Part shown: piece after piece, positions 12,229 through 22,828 of the stretch
Position numbering within the stretch: position 1 is the stretch's first letter
Layout of the letters: each line of letters starts with the position of its first letter
DNA from: Castanea sativa
Lineage: Eukaryota > Streptophyta > Magnoliopsida > Fagales > Fagaceae
Direction: 5' to 3'
DNA length: 64,000 bases
NCBI RefSeq assembly: GCF_040712315.1
Contig: NC_134013.1
Coordinates: 39,961,001-40,025,000 of the forward strand
Notes under the pieces: model-generated
What the model was told of the DNA's origin: nothing
Seen by the model: only the letters and a program-made list of their open reading frames with translations
The model's database searches: none
Translations under genes and position numbers: made by a program

Positions 12229-12634
12229 TCATCCAGACAGAACAAAAAGGGTCAACCAAGTATTCTTGCAAGAAACAGAAAGGGAATCGTATAGGTCACC
12301 GGCAGTGTGGTGCCAGCCAATGAACCTCTAATGGCAAAGTCAAATGATTTAGAGAGAAAATATCTATGTATTCAGAGTGGTATGGTGTATCTATACCTTT
12401 GTTCTAGGTCTAATGTGGTTTATATATGTTTTTACCTTTCTAGTTTTTGGAGGCCTTAAATGGCGGCTTAATTGCTTGTTTGTGTAACGTTTCTGGTGGT
12501 TAATGTAGTGATATGGAGACTTTTGAGTTGTTATGTCTTTTGGTTCGCCTAGTTGTAAAGGCTCCTACATTGAATGCCCTCTTTATGGTGCTTTGGTCGT
12601 CCATTGCAACCTCTGAACGATGGGAATTTCCCGA
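12229..12634 (+). repeat. Dispersed repeat, copy 2
   Basis: Direct repeat of 3249-3652, running from the 'ccagacagaa' block to 'gggaatttcccgact'. It abuts the end of the long LTR at 12.2 kb. Similarity stops after 12,634. Confidence 0.65.
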
Positions 12635-13357
12635 CTCGTAACTGATGTAGCAGATTGTTAGTAATATGTAAAAAAGTGATGCTATTGGTAGAGTTAGATG
12701 ATAACCAATACTAATTTGCTGACTCAACTATTATAAAAAATTGTTGTCAATTTTTTGTGTGTATGTAATAGTGCTCTAGAATAAAAATTCATCCCACAAA
12801 TAAAGGAAAAAAAAAAAAACTATAAAATTGTAACCCTTCCAAAACTATTCCAGAATATAACACACTACCAGAACTTTCAAAATATATTATTAAAAAATGA
12901 AAAATAAAAAGGTGAAAGTATAAAATATTCATTGATCAATATTTTACAATGTCTCATCAGAAGCAAATTAAAAAGTGGTTGCATATATATATGATAAAAA
13001 AATTCTTCTGATCAAAAGGGGTTGTACAGTACACTTGAAAAATTGTACAATGAATGCAGCACTTTAATTTGTCTCTTTTTTTTTTTTGTTTTTTTTTTGC
13101 CAAAGTTCAATTTTTGGAAGGCTTTAGAGCGGACAGAAGGGGATGCAAAAGCTAAAAAAGCATCGATAACAAAGACAGCTTAGAACTAGATACCAGAAAT
13201 AGTACCACGTGCAATTTCCATGAACAAGTTGGGAAGATATGTCAAAGACATTGTCGACGCCGCAAATCTCTGTGGCTCCTACACTCCAGTGTTCCACCTG
13301 ACCAAATATAACCCTACATCACCGTCCCATGAATGGTCAAACTTTGACCATTACAAC

Positions 13358-13431
<74 letters not shown>

Positions 13432-14040
13432 AATGAAAACATGTTGATGTTGATCATGAATAATGATGACCCTATATGCATGTATATATATACATATGGC
13501 CTTGGGACTTAAAAAGTCTTCAGCGTTCTTTGATCTTTATCAGGATATGCAGTCGGCATAACTTTATTGGTGAATCAACGGCCAATATGGGACTGCCAGC
13601 AACTGAACTAGATGATATGATCTAGAAGTCGGCATAATCCTATTGGTGCATTCTGGGGACAAAGATGGGTCTTTGTTCCTTTCTCGATTAAGGACAGTCT
13701 ACTCTGTATCTTCACTTATCTCTATAAGTTGTTAATTATGTCCTTTCTTCATTTCTTGTATGAATTGCATGGAATTTATTTTATATGGGCTTATATGTCC
13801 CTATGATCTTATAACGGGTACATTTACAAAATTCACAATTCAAAACATAATATTTTGTTTCATGGTATATATATATACCTCACATTTTTGTATTCACCAT
13901 TAACTAAAAATATAATCTTTGGTAGTTCTCAATAATGAATGAATAAGATCATGAGAATTAACACTTTCAAAACCCAAATTACAGTTTATATCAATTTTGA
14001 ATTAATTACTAACTTAAGCACAATTGTTAATTTGATTAGC
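12635..14040. other. Non-coding, no gene seen
   Basis: AT-rich with poly(A), poly(T) and a microsatellite. A 75-codon frame at 13,220-13,447 runs through the CA/TA repeat and is not supported as a gene. Confidence 0.6.
13360..13428. repeat. Compound CA/TA microsatellite
   Basis: About 42 bp of CA repeats followed by about 28 bp of TA repeats. Confidence 0.95.
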
Positions 14041-14599
14041 CAACTTATATATGCATAGATACACAAACACAATAGCAAATCTCAAAACAATCACAAGCAC
14101 CGAAACAGTGTGGAGTGTTTTACAAATAGAAAAACCTAAAACTCAGCAAAAATCTCTTCACTGCCTGCAATTGATTACACCAATCTTCTCTCCTTGCTAG
14201 CCATTGGTTTCACACATTGAGCCGCAAGACCAAGTCTCCTTGGCCACTCCAAGACCTCTTGAAAATTTAGAGATTGCTCTAATGATTCTTAGCACTAAGC
14301 ATTAATCAAGAACACTTAAGTTTTCTGTGTTTAAGGCTTAGGACTCGTCTAAAAAGTTTACAATTTGAAAGGGTAAAGGTAACTAAAAACTACAATGAGT
14401 TTTTCTCCTAAAGGAAAGTGGGATCTCTCTAGCTCTCCAATTTGAGAATTAGGTGTTTTATTTTGTGGGTTTTGGGATATTGTATGAGAGGGTTAATTGG
14501 ATGATTACAACAAACAAAAGGAGAAATAGAATTCTCTCAAGTTCGCAATTTTACTTGACTGAGTATCGACTGAGATTGCAAGTTAACTGATTTTCAAAC

Positions 14600-15350
14600 T
14601 TTAGAACTCCCCTAATATGTCAATTTCATTAGCGTCAACAATTGACATGTCATCCACATAAAGTAAGAGCATGATCAACTCACCAGAAAATTTCTTTACA
14701 AAACACAAAGGATTAAAAGTGGTCCCGGTATACCTATCCTCAACCATAAAGTAATCAAATTCTTATACAACTATCTTGGATCTCGGTGCTTACTTGAGTC
14801 CCTATGAAATCTTTTTCAACTCACATAGCATATGCTCTGTGTTTAACCTTGAAACCTTCCAGTTGCTTCATGCAAGTTTCTTCTTCTAAGTCACCATAAT
14901 GGAAAGCATTTTTCACATCAAACTTTTCAATATCCAAATTCAAACTTGCCAGCCAAATTAACTCAAAACAATTCTAAAACAAATGGCAATAAAAATTCAA
15001 TCTCTATTTTTATCACGGGTGAGAACAATCTCTTAAAATCAATATCGTTTTTCTTTTTCTAACCAAATCTCTTCACAATCAATCATGGCTTGTACCTTGA
15101 TTCAAAATTCAATATGAGCACTCGTTTATTTCTTTAGTGTTTTCTTGCCTTTAAATAGTTTCACCAACTCATAAGTTTGGTTCTCATGCAAGGATTAATT
15201 TTTTCAATATAACTTTCAGTTACTCCTCTTTCTTTTAATGTATCATCTTTTCTTGGTCTCTGTAAAACTATGCCACTTTCTAGTTAGTGACAACAGCACC
15301 TTGTTGACAAAATTTTTCTTTAAATTCTTGCTTCTATTTATTGTTGCGGA
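14600..15350 (-). pseudogene. Copia reverse transcriptase fragment, decayed
   Basis: On the minus strand, fragments read LNLDIEKFDVKNAFHYGD then LEEETCMKQLEGF (about 14,940-14,840) and LLLYVDDMSIVDANEIDIL (about 14,670-14,620). These are copia RT blocks in the expected order, including the YVDD catalytic box. Several frame changes separate them. Upstream (14,040-14,590) the sequence looks like a related LTR, without clear ends. This remnant predates and abuts the intact copia element at 15,416. Confidence 0.75.
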
Positions 15351-15577
15351 ATTCGTTTACATTAATCATAATTCTATGCATGGTATCACCACTATTTTCC
15401 CTCGTGTGTGAAAATTGTAAATGTTTTCTTTATGTTGTCAGATTATGTACAGCCATAAAATAATCTTTTTGGATTTTGAATTATCATGATTTCACAACTA
15501 CATAAATTAATTATAAAGCTTACCTTGATTCATTGTTGAAGTTTTTCTTATGATTAGGTTAGTTTAAAAGACACTTA

Positions 15578-16639
15578 GGGCCTGTTTGGTTTAGAGGTAG
15601 ATGAGTTTTCATAACTCAATTTTCAAAACCCATAACTCAAACCCAAAACTCATAACTCCCTACTCAAACCTCACCATCACTCAAAAATTACAAAACACTT
15701 GCTACCTGCGTCTCATTAACCAAAAAACTTCTTCTGCTTTACTTCTCCCACTGAGTCATCGTGGAACCACTCACTACCACCACCGAAACACCAGCCACCA
15801 CTAAACCACAAACCCACCACTGAACCAACACCAGCCACCACCGAATCACCACTGCCAACACCAAAGCAAAACCTAGCCAACACCCAATCGAAGCAAAACC
15901 CACACTGAAGCAAAATCCATCACCAATTCAAACCTAGCCAACAACCAATCGAAGCAAAACCAACACCGAAGCAAAACCCACACCAAAGAAAGACCCACCA
16001 CCTTTTCAAACCCAACCAACATCGATTCAAACCCAACTCAGCCAATACTAGCCTCCACGATCCACAACCTAGGGCCATCCATGACCGAAATGACCCAGAA
16101 ATTAAAACCCAGCCAACAACGATCCACCTCCCACGGCTGCCGTTGCCTTCAAGCCTCCTCCACACCAACCCCAGACGCAGCCACAACCCCCACGCAAAAC
16201 CCATCTGCAGCCCATACCATCACCATCACCATCAGCCAATCCGAAGAGAAGAGAAAAGGAAAACGGAGAGAGGGAAGTGAGAAGGGGGGAAATTTTTGGT
16301 TGAAATATTTTGAGGGAAGTGAGAAAGAGAATTGGTCTTCGCCTTGAATTTGCAATGGTAACAGCTCTGAGCTAACATGACAACACAGAAGCTTGGGCTC
16401 CACAGAGTTCAAAAATTTACAATGGTGCCACTGAGTTATGTTTCTTAGTTTTTGAAAACATCGGATTCTTGTTTTGTGTTTCCATCACTCTAACTCAAAA
16501 TGTGTGAGTTTTGAGAGATGGAAAGACAATGTGAAAATCAAGCCAAACAAAAAAGTTTGTGTGGGTCCCATGTGTTTTGATAACTTAGTTATGAGTTTTG
16601 AATCATATCACTCAAAACTCATCTAAATCAAACAGGCCC
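15578..16639. mobile_element. Non-autonomous PIF/Harbinger-type element, TSD TTA
   Basis: The ends are GGGCCTGTTTGGTTTAGAG on the left and, inverted, GGGCCTGTTTGATTTAGA on the right, followed on both sides by 'atgagtttt'. It is flanked by TTA at 15,575-15,577 and 16,640-16,642. TWA target duplications and GGGCCTGTTTGG-type ends are typical of Tourist/PIF-Harbinger elements. At 1062 bp it is long for a MITE, and no transposase is seen. The middle (15,750-16,250) is a CCA/ACC-rich, purine/pyrimidine-biased repeat block that opens long frames on both strands; these are compositional. Confidence 0.88.
15760..16060. repeat. Degenerate CCAACAC/GAAGCAAAACC-type repeats
   Basis: Short motifs such as 'ccaccaccgaa', 'gaagcaaaaccc' and 'caaacccaacc' recur irregularly. 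On the minus strand this gives Gly/Trp/Leu-rich frames. It is the core of the Harbinger-type element and could be internal expansion or captured low-complexity sequence. Confidence 0.6.
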
Positions 16640-17540
16640 TTAATTCTTATAGAATTGGTTTCTTTCTCTTGACCCTCTTTTCTCTTTAACTATACAGTTT
16701 ATGTGATGGGGTAGCTGAATGTGTCTTTTATAGGTAAAGAGAGGACTAAATTCCTTGTATCTATAACCTCCGATTGCCCCTCAAAGTTAAAGTTATTTGG
16801 GAAACTTACTTCTCCATTAACCAATGTTTTAAGGACATGTAATTTTATAAAACCATGACATATATGAAGTTATCAAATGGATACGTTATCAAATGGGAAA
16901 ATTTATTCTTACATTCTCCCACTTGGTCCATATGATAACTTATGTCAACGCTTAATAAAATTAACTATTTGGTGCACAATGGTACATATCCTTTTACTTT
17001 ATACTGCTCATCATAAAACTATAATTAAACAACCCACTTATGCAAGTCATGGAAGTTCCATATCAATTATACGACATAGTTCTTTCCATGTAATATAGCA
17101 CTAGCAACCTACTTAATATAGCCTGTCAATGAGAACTGACTTAAAAGATCCAACAAAAATGTCTCTTTTGTTAGAGACTATTCCTGTTATTATTCATTCA
17201 TTATCATATATGTACATACATAAAATAAAACATGAATAATTAGAAACACATTTAATGAGATCTCCAAGTGTGAAAAGCATAAAGTAACATTTAAATAACA
17301 ACCATCATATTCTACATTCAAAGCTCATTCAATCAACATGTTCCTTAAATGTTTTAGGAGGTAACCCATTTCTCAATGGGTCTGAAATCATAAGTTGTGT
17401 GCTTATGTGTTCTATTGACACTCGTTGTTTCTAAACTTCTTCCTTAATAGTAAGGAATTTCAATTCCATGTATTTTGCACCATTAGAATAATTATCGTTT
17501 TTAGAGAAAAACATAGTTGCAAAATTGTCAAAATAAATTC

Positions 17541-17885
17541 TCAGTGGCTTGGAAATAGAGTTAACAATTCCAAAACCTGAGATAAAATTCCACAACTACA
17601 ATCCATGAATTGTGGCCTCAAATTCAACTTGCATAGTGGACGTAGCATTGATAGTTTTCCTTTCCATGATATTGCTCCTCCAGATAACATGAACACATAA
17701 CCAAAAGTGGACTTTCTAATATCAATGCATACAACAAAATCTGAATCTGAGTAAACAATGACCTCAAGATTATTAGATCTCTTAAGTGTGAGCACGTAAT
17801 CCTTTGTGCCTTGCAAGTACCTCATCACTTTTTTTGCGGCTTCCCAATGATCCAATCCTGGATTGCTTTGGAATCTTTCTAGCAT
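17541..17885 (-). pseudogene. Copia RNase H fragment
   Basis: Open for 114 codons, beginning MLERFQSNPGLDHWEAAKKV, the link region of copia pol that leads into RNase H, then VIYSDSDFVVCIDIRKST with the expected YSDSDF block around the first catalytic aspartate, then TFGYVFMLSGGAISWKGK. The C-terminal third loses family similarity, indicating a frameshift near 17,640. It is the 3' end of the polyprotein; the polypurine tract follows at about 16,920. Confidence 0.8.
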
Positions 17886-17929
17886 ACCAACGGCAAAGCT
17901 GATGTCGGGCTTTATGCATGTTTAGGCAT

Positions 17930-18790
17930 ACTTTAAACTTCCTACTGCAGAGGCAAAAGAATTCCTTCCATTTGTTTCTGTTCCCATTTATTTTGTAGGC
18001 ATTGCTTAAGGCTAAATTTTGTTCCCTTTTTGAATTGGGGCAACCCTAGCAGAACATTTCTCCATATTGAATCTCTCTAGAACTCTTTCCACATATATGC
18101 TTTCTGAGACAACCTTAACAGTCCACGTGATCTATCTTAGAATATTTCAATTCTCATTACATAAGTTGCCCCACCCATATCTTTCATTTCAAAATTCTTA
18201 GAGCAAAACTACTTGGTTTCATGTAATAAGCCAAGATCACTACTAGCAAGAAAAATATCATCAACATACAAAATTAAAAATATAAACTTACTCCCACTAA
18301 CCTTTAGATAAATACATCGATCAACAGTGTTTTCCTTAAATCCAAAAGATGTAATGGTATCATTAAACTTAAGATACCATTGTCGGGAAGCTTGTTTGAG
18401 TCTGTATATTGATTTCTTAAGTTTGCAAGCTAAGTTTTCCTTACCCTTAATGGAGAAACCTTTAGGTTGATCCATATAGACATCCTCTTCTAAACTCCCA
18501 TTTAGGAAAACAGTTTTCACATCCATTTGATGCAACTCCAAATCATAATGAGCTACCAATGCCGAAATGATTATAAGTGAGTCCTTGGATATAGGGGAGA
18601 AGGTATCTTGGTAATCAATGCCTTCTTTTTGAGTGAAACTTTTGGCCACAAGTATAGCTTTAAATCGTTCGATATTGCCCTTAGACTCACGCTTGGTCTT
18701 AAAGACCCACTTACTACCGACTTTCTTGTATCCTCCAAGGAATTCAACGAGATCCTAGAATTTATTTTGGTTTATTAATTTCATTTCATC
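17930..18790 (-). pseudogene. Copia reverse transcriptase, broken
   Basis: The clearest open part is 18,649-18,209: VAKSFTQKEGIDY-type start, HQMDVKTVFLNGSLEEDVYM, then KQASRQWYLKF and LILYVDDIFLASSDL with the YVDD active-site box. Upstream to 18,790 the frame continues with the RT N-terminus; downstream the last RT segment to 17,930 contains stops. The RT copies RNA into DNA for the copia life cycle. The copy cannot make full-length polyprotein. Confidence 0.85.
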
Positions 18791-19046
18791 TTTTATGGCA
18801 TCCATCCATTCAATAGAATCAACACTTTTTATGGCTTGTTAGAATGTAATCGAATCCTTACTTATTTCTATATCAAAATCAGATTCATATAGATAAACCA
18901 TATAATCATAAGAAATAACAGACTTTCTTTCTCATAAGGATCTTCTTACTGCTACTTCTTGTGGTTCTTCTACCATATGTTCATTGGTGAACATAATTTG
19001 TTGTTCAACGTTTTTTGGCTGTTCAAAAATTGTTGGAACAACAATT

Positions 19047-19973
19047 TCATTTGAAGTTATAGTGTCCATTGGTGAACATAATTTGTTGTTCAACGTTGTT
19101 TGACTGTTCAAAAATTGTTGGAACAACAATTTCATTTGAAGTTATATGTAGTGGAACTTGTACCCTAACTTCTTGAACATCCACATTTCGTAGATTATCA
19201 CTCCCACTGATTTCACCATTTTCAATGAATTTGGCTTTACTGGTCTCTACAATTCTTGTACTATGGTTAGGACAGTAGAACCTACACCCTTTAGACTTTT
19301 TAGGGTAGCCTATAAAGTAACCACTGATTGTTCTTGAGTCTAGTTTCTTTTCATATGGATTATAAATTCTAGCCTCCGCTGGACAACCCCAAACATGTAG
19401 GTGTCTTAAACTCAGTTTCCTTCCTATCCACAGTTCAAAAGGGGTTTTTGGAACTGCCTTACTAGGAACCCAATTTAATAAGTATATAGCGGTCTTAAGA
19501 GCATACATCTACAATGATAAGGGTAATGTATAATTACTTTACATACTCCTAACCATATCCATTAGAGGATGATTGCATTTTTTAGCTACACTATTTTGCT
19601 ATGATGTTCCTAGCATAGTGTATTGTGCACAAATGCCATACTTTTCAAGGAGTTTAGCAAATGGGCCTGGGCATTGCCCTGATTCATCATACTTTCCATA
19701 ATATTCACAACTTCTATTTGATCCAATGATTTTCACTTTGTTTTTCTAATTGCCTTTCTACCTCAGTAATGTACACTGCAAGGGCTTCCACTGCTTAAGA
19801 TTTTTCATGTAATAAATGAATATAAGTATAACGTGAAAAATCATCTATAAAAGTGATAAAATATTTTTCTTTACCAAGAGATAGAGCATCAAAAGGCCCA
19901 CAAATGTCTGTATGGATAATTTCAAGAAGCTCTATACTTCTTGTTGATAGGCCAGGAATGTATTGACTCTTTG
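19047..19973 (-). pseudogene. Copia integrase, 3' portion, broken
   Basis: From 19,966 on the minus strand the frame reads SQYIPGLSTRSIELLEIIH followed by TDICGPF, the start of the integrase catalytic core, then on to FITFIDDFSRYTYIHLL. A later open segment (19,508-19,047) carries MYALKTAIYLLNWVPSKAVP and KTPFELWIGRKLSLRHLHVW, the copia integrase C-terminal block. A degenerate local repeat around 18,990-19,140 (the ITSNEIVVPTIFEQ phrase occurs twice) marks the linker to RT. The core is separated from its N-terminal part by the nested LTR. Confidence 0.82.
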
Positions 19974-20960
19974 TGATAAATTAACCAATTAATTAACTAA
20001 GTTAATTATTTAATTCAATTTACATGCAATACACATAGTAGCACAAAAAAATCACCAACTAAGTTAATATGCAGTGGAAAATAAAGTTAACACAGTAATT
20101 TGTTTACGAATGGGGAAAACCTCCAAGGCAAAACCCCACCGGGTGCATTTAAGGTCACCACTCTCAAGAATCCACTTTTATCACAACAAGCGGTTACAAG
20201 TAAAGAACTCCCAATACCTTAAACCAACCTACAGTTGAACCCTTACCCCAATACACAATTGGACTTGTTCTGTAGTGACAATCTCTCCTTTCAATGCACG
20301 GCTCCTAGTACGTGACTAACCAATTGATGCATGAATCCAAGTACGTGACTAACCACCAACTTGAGAAGGATGTTGGCTGCAAAGTTCTTCAGTTTATTAA
20401 CACGATGAAGATCATGAAACTCCTTAGTTAAAAAACCCTACAGCGTACAAACGCAGCAGCTTCTTCAATAGAAAGATGAACTAGGGCATATGTCTCCAGT
20501 CACAATATGTTTGTGAAAAACCTTTGCATCAAGTTTCACTCACTTGTATCTACTGTGATGGCCCTTAAAATAATTCTTATATATGTTTAGGTTTGTGAGA
20601 AAAGAAAGCTTAAACATTTATACACGGATTGGTGTGAAATCAGATCTGAAAAACTAATTTTCTTAAATCTCGATAGATAGGTTATCTGTCGAGCAGCTAT
20701 CGAGCATTGGACTGAAACTCCCTTTTAAACCTCGATAGATGCTATCTGTTGAGATAGTTGTTGAGCTTTAAAATCCAGCACTTCTTCACTTGTTTCTTGG
20801 ACAGATTTGCATGACTTTAACACTTGGATTTGAACTTTTGTTCCTTAAAGTATTAAACACATCCTAGATCTACCCAATTACAAGTAAAGTGTGTTCTGTC
20901 AAAGGATTAGCCAATTCTAAATGACATATGTTCCTAACATGATTCACATATGTCCTAACA
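19974..20960 (-). mobile_element. Solo LTR nested in the copia integrase
   Basis: The plus-strand sequence starts TGATAAATTAACC and ends CATATGTCCTAACA. Flanks are CTTTG (19,969-19,973) and CTTGT (20,961-20,965), an imperfect duplication. Removing the LTR and one target copy rejoins the copia frame between the gag-pre-integrase end (KKATT) and KSQYIPGL. It belongs to the same broad family as 32,545-33,514 and, inverted, 9855-10,781: shared 'gtacgtgactaacca', 'gatgcacggctc' and terminal 'catatgtcctaaca'. No internal region, so a solo LTR. Confidence 0.85.
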
Positions 20961-21570
20961 CTTGTGGTAGCTTTCTTAGCTTGTTTGGTTTATTTGCCCT
21001 TAATACAATCCACGCACACACCGAGATCAATAAAATTTGGGTTTGGAAAAATCCTATCTTTTACTAGTCTCTCTAACCTTTCTCTGGAAATGTGTCCCAG
21101 CCTTTTATGCCACATTGAGGAATTCTCATTAGTTAGGCTACGTTTAGTACCAATACTACGATGCAAGGTGAGAAGGGTTTTAGAAAATTCATCATGAAGG
21201 TTAAATTTGTACAAACCATCAAAAAGAATACTGGAACCAAGAAAAGAGATATTCTTAAATAAAGTAAAACTTTTATTCCCAAAGTTGATGAAATATCCAT
21301 CAAGATCTAGTTCGGCAAAGAGACTAAATTCCTAGAAAGAGAAGAAACATAAATTTTTTGAAACAAATCTATTTGTTTATTGGTATCTAGAAATAAATGA
21401 TAAGTACCAATGGCTTCAATTGGCTTGATTTCCCATCAATACAAAATTCTCATTTAGATTTATGGTTTTGATTGAAAGAAATCCCTACATCGTATTTGAA
21501 ATATGAGTAGTAGTCCCGAAATCAAGTCACCAAGTATTAGAAGGAACTTCAGTTAGGTTTGATTAGAAAC
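20961..21570 (-). pseudogene. Copia protease and gag-pre-integrase region
   Basis: The protease start survives as LDFGTTTHISNTM near 21,535-21,495, where the expected catalytic Asp-Ser-Gly reads Asp-Phe-Gly. At 21,214-20,990 the integrase zinc-binding region reads MWHKRLGHISRERLERLVKD and CVDCIKGK, giving the H..H..C..C pattern. A stop at 20,990-20,992 sits where this family usually has Gln (GKQ). The nested LTR follows ten codons later. Confidence 0.8.
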
Positions 21571-21599
21571 ATATAAAAATATAACTTTTAATTAAATAT

Positions 21600-22260
21600 T
21601 TACCTTTTTATTCAAAGCATTGCCTACGTTTTGGGCAATCTTTCTTAAAATGTCCCAACTTTTTACAGAAGTGACATTTATAATCACCATTTTCCTTGCT
21701 TTAAGCCTTTTTTAGGCTTCCTCTATTTTCTTTTAGCTTCTTGATTTATATGATGAATTGCATGTTGCTCAAGTTGCTTGAGTCTTGCCTCTTCTCGATT
21801 AAGTATAATGGCCAATTGATTTATATTCCACTTATCTTTCATAGTGTTGTAATTAATTTGAAATGATCCATACAAGAAAAAACTCATCCACATTCACCCC
21901 TAGAGACTTTAATTGGGTAGCAAAATTTGTCATTTCAATTGCATGCTCCTGTATCCCATGCTTACCATCAAATTTCATGGTGGTAAGTTTGGTCATTAAT
22001 GCCCCTGCAAGGGACTTATCCATCATTTTGAAATAGTCTTTTGCATTTGAAAGGAATTTTTTTGCACTATCAGTTTTAGGAAGTGTTGTCTTGATTCTAT
22101 TTGCAATGGTTATTCGCATAAACATTTTACTTAGTCTATTTGATTTTTCCCATGCTTAGTAAGAGCAAGCGGTTTCTCAGATCCAAGTGCTATATCAAGA
22201 TCCAGTACACCTAGATGAAACTGAACCTACTCCTTCTAATCAATGAAATTTGCCCCATTT
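21600..22260 (-). pseudogene. Copia gag, broken
   Basis: The open part 22,125-21,853 includes KTDSAKKFLSNAKDYF and LAGALMTKLTTMKFDGKHGI, a UBN2-type copia gag. Downstream near 21,690-21,640 is the nucleocapsid zinc knuckle CHFCKKLGHFKKDC (CX2CX4HX4C). Frames shift between these blocks. The protein would form the virus-like particle of the retrotransposon. Confidence 0.82.
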
Positions 22261-22828
22261 ACCATGTGAATGTAGTGAAACAGGGACTATTACTGCAAAC
22301 AAAATAATAATATATGCTCACTACATTAGTGCTAAGAGTAATCGATTAAGGAACAATAAACCAAAATGAAACACATGTTTAAGCAATGATAAATAGTATC
22401 ACCGTGATCTCTTTTGGGCTATTCTTATGGTAACTATTAAATAGTTATGGTGATTCTCTTTCACCTAATAGGACTAATTAATAAACTATTCATAATCAAG
22501 TTGGTCTGTTACCTTTGGGTACCTGTTACAATCTCAACCATGAATATTCATTAATTATCCTTTTCCAATTTATTAATCACTTGAAAGTGGTGCACCTTTG
22601 GGCCAACCTAATATTCTTGTGATTAAAAAAATGTGATTTGGAAAGTCACTATTTTTTTTTTTTTGAGCAGAAGGTTAGAATTTTATTAAAATAAACACTA
22701 TTGTTTCCAAGTATGGCCAAACCAAAGGAATGGCATTTAGGGGGTGCAACTACATCTTAGTCAGACCCCTGATGGACTGAGATACAAGACTGTCCAATAC
22801 TAATCAGATACAAATACTATCTCTATCT

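Larger units (their letters stand above)
15416..16913 (-). repeat. 3' LTR of the complete copia element (interrupted)
   Basis: It starts TGTAAATGTTTT and ends TTATTCTTACA. It matches 28,710-29,139 except that it is interrupted at 15,578-16,639. The right LTR gives the uninterrupted version ('cacttaattcttat'), fixing the insertion point. Confidence 0.9.

Noticed and set aside
15716..16412. Several frames of 65-94 codons on both strands
   Set aside because: They come from the biased CCA/ACC repeat core of the Harbinger-type element.
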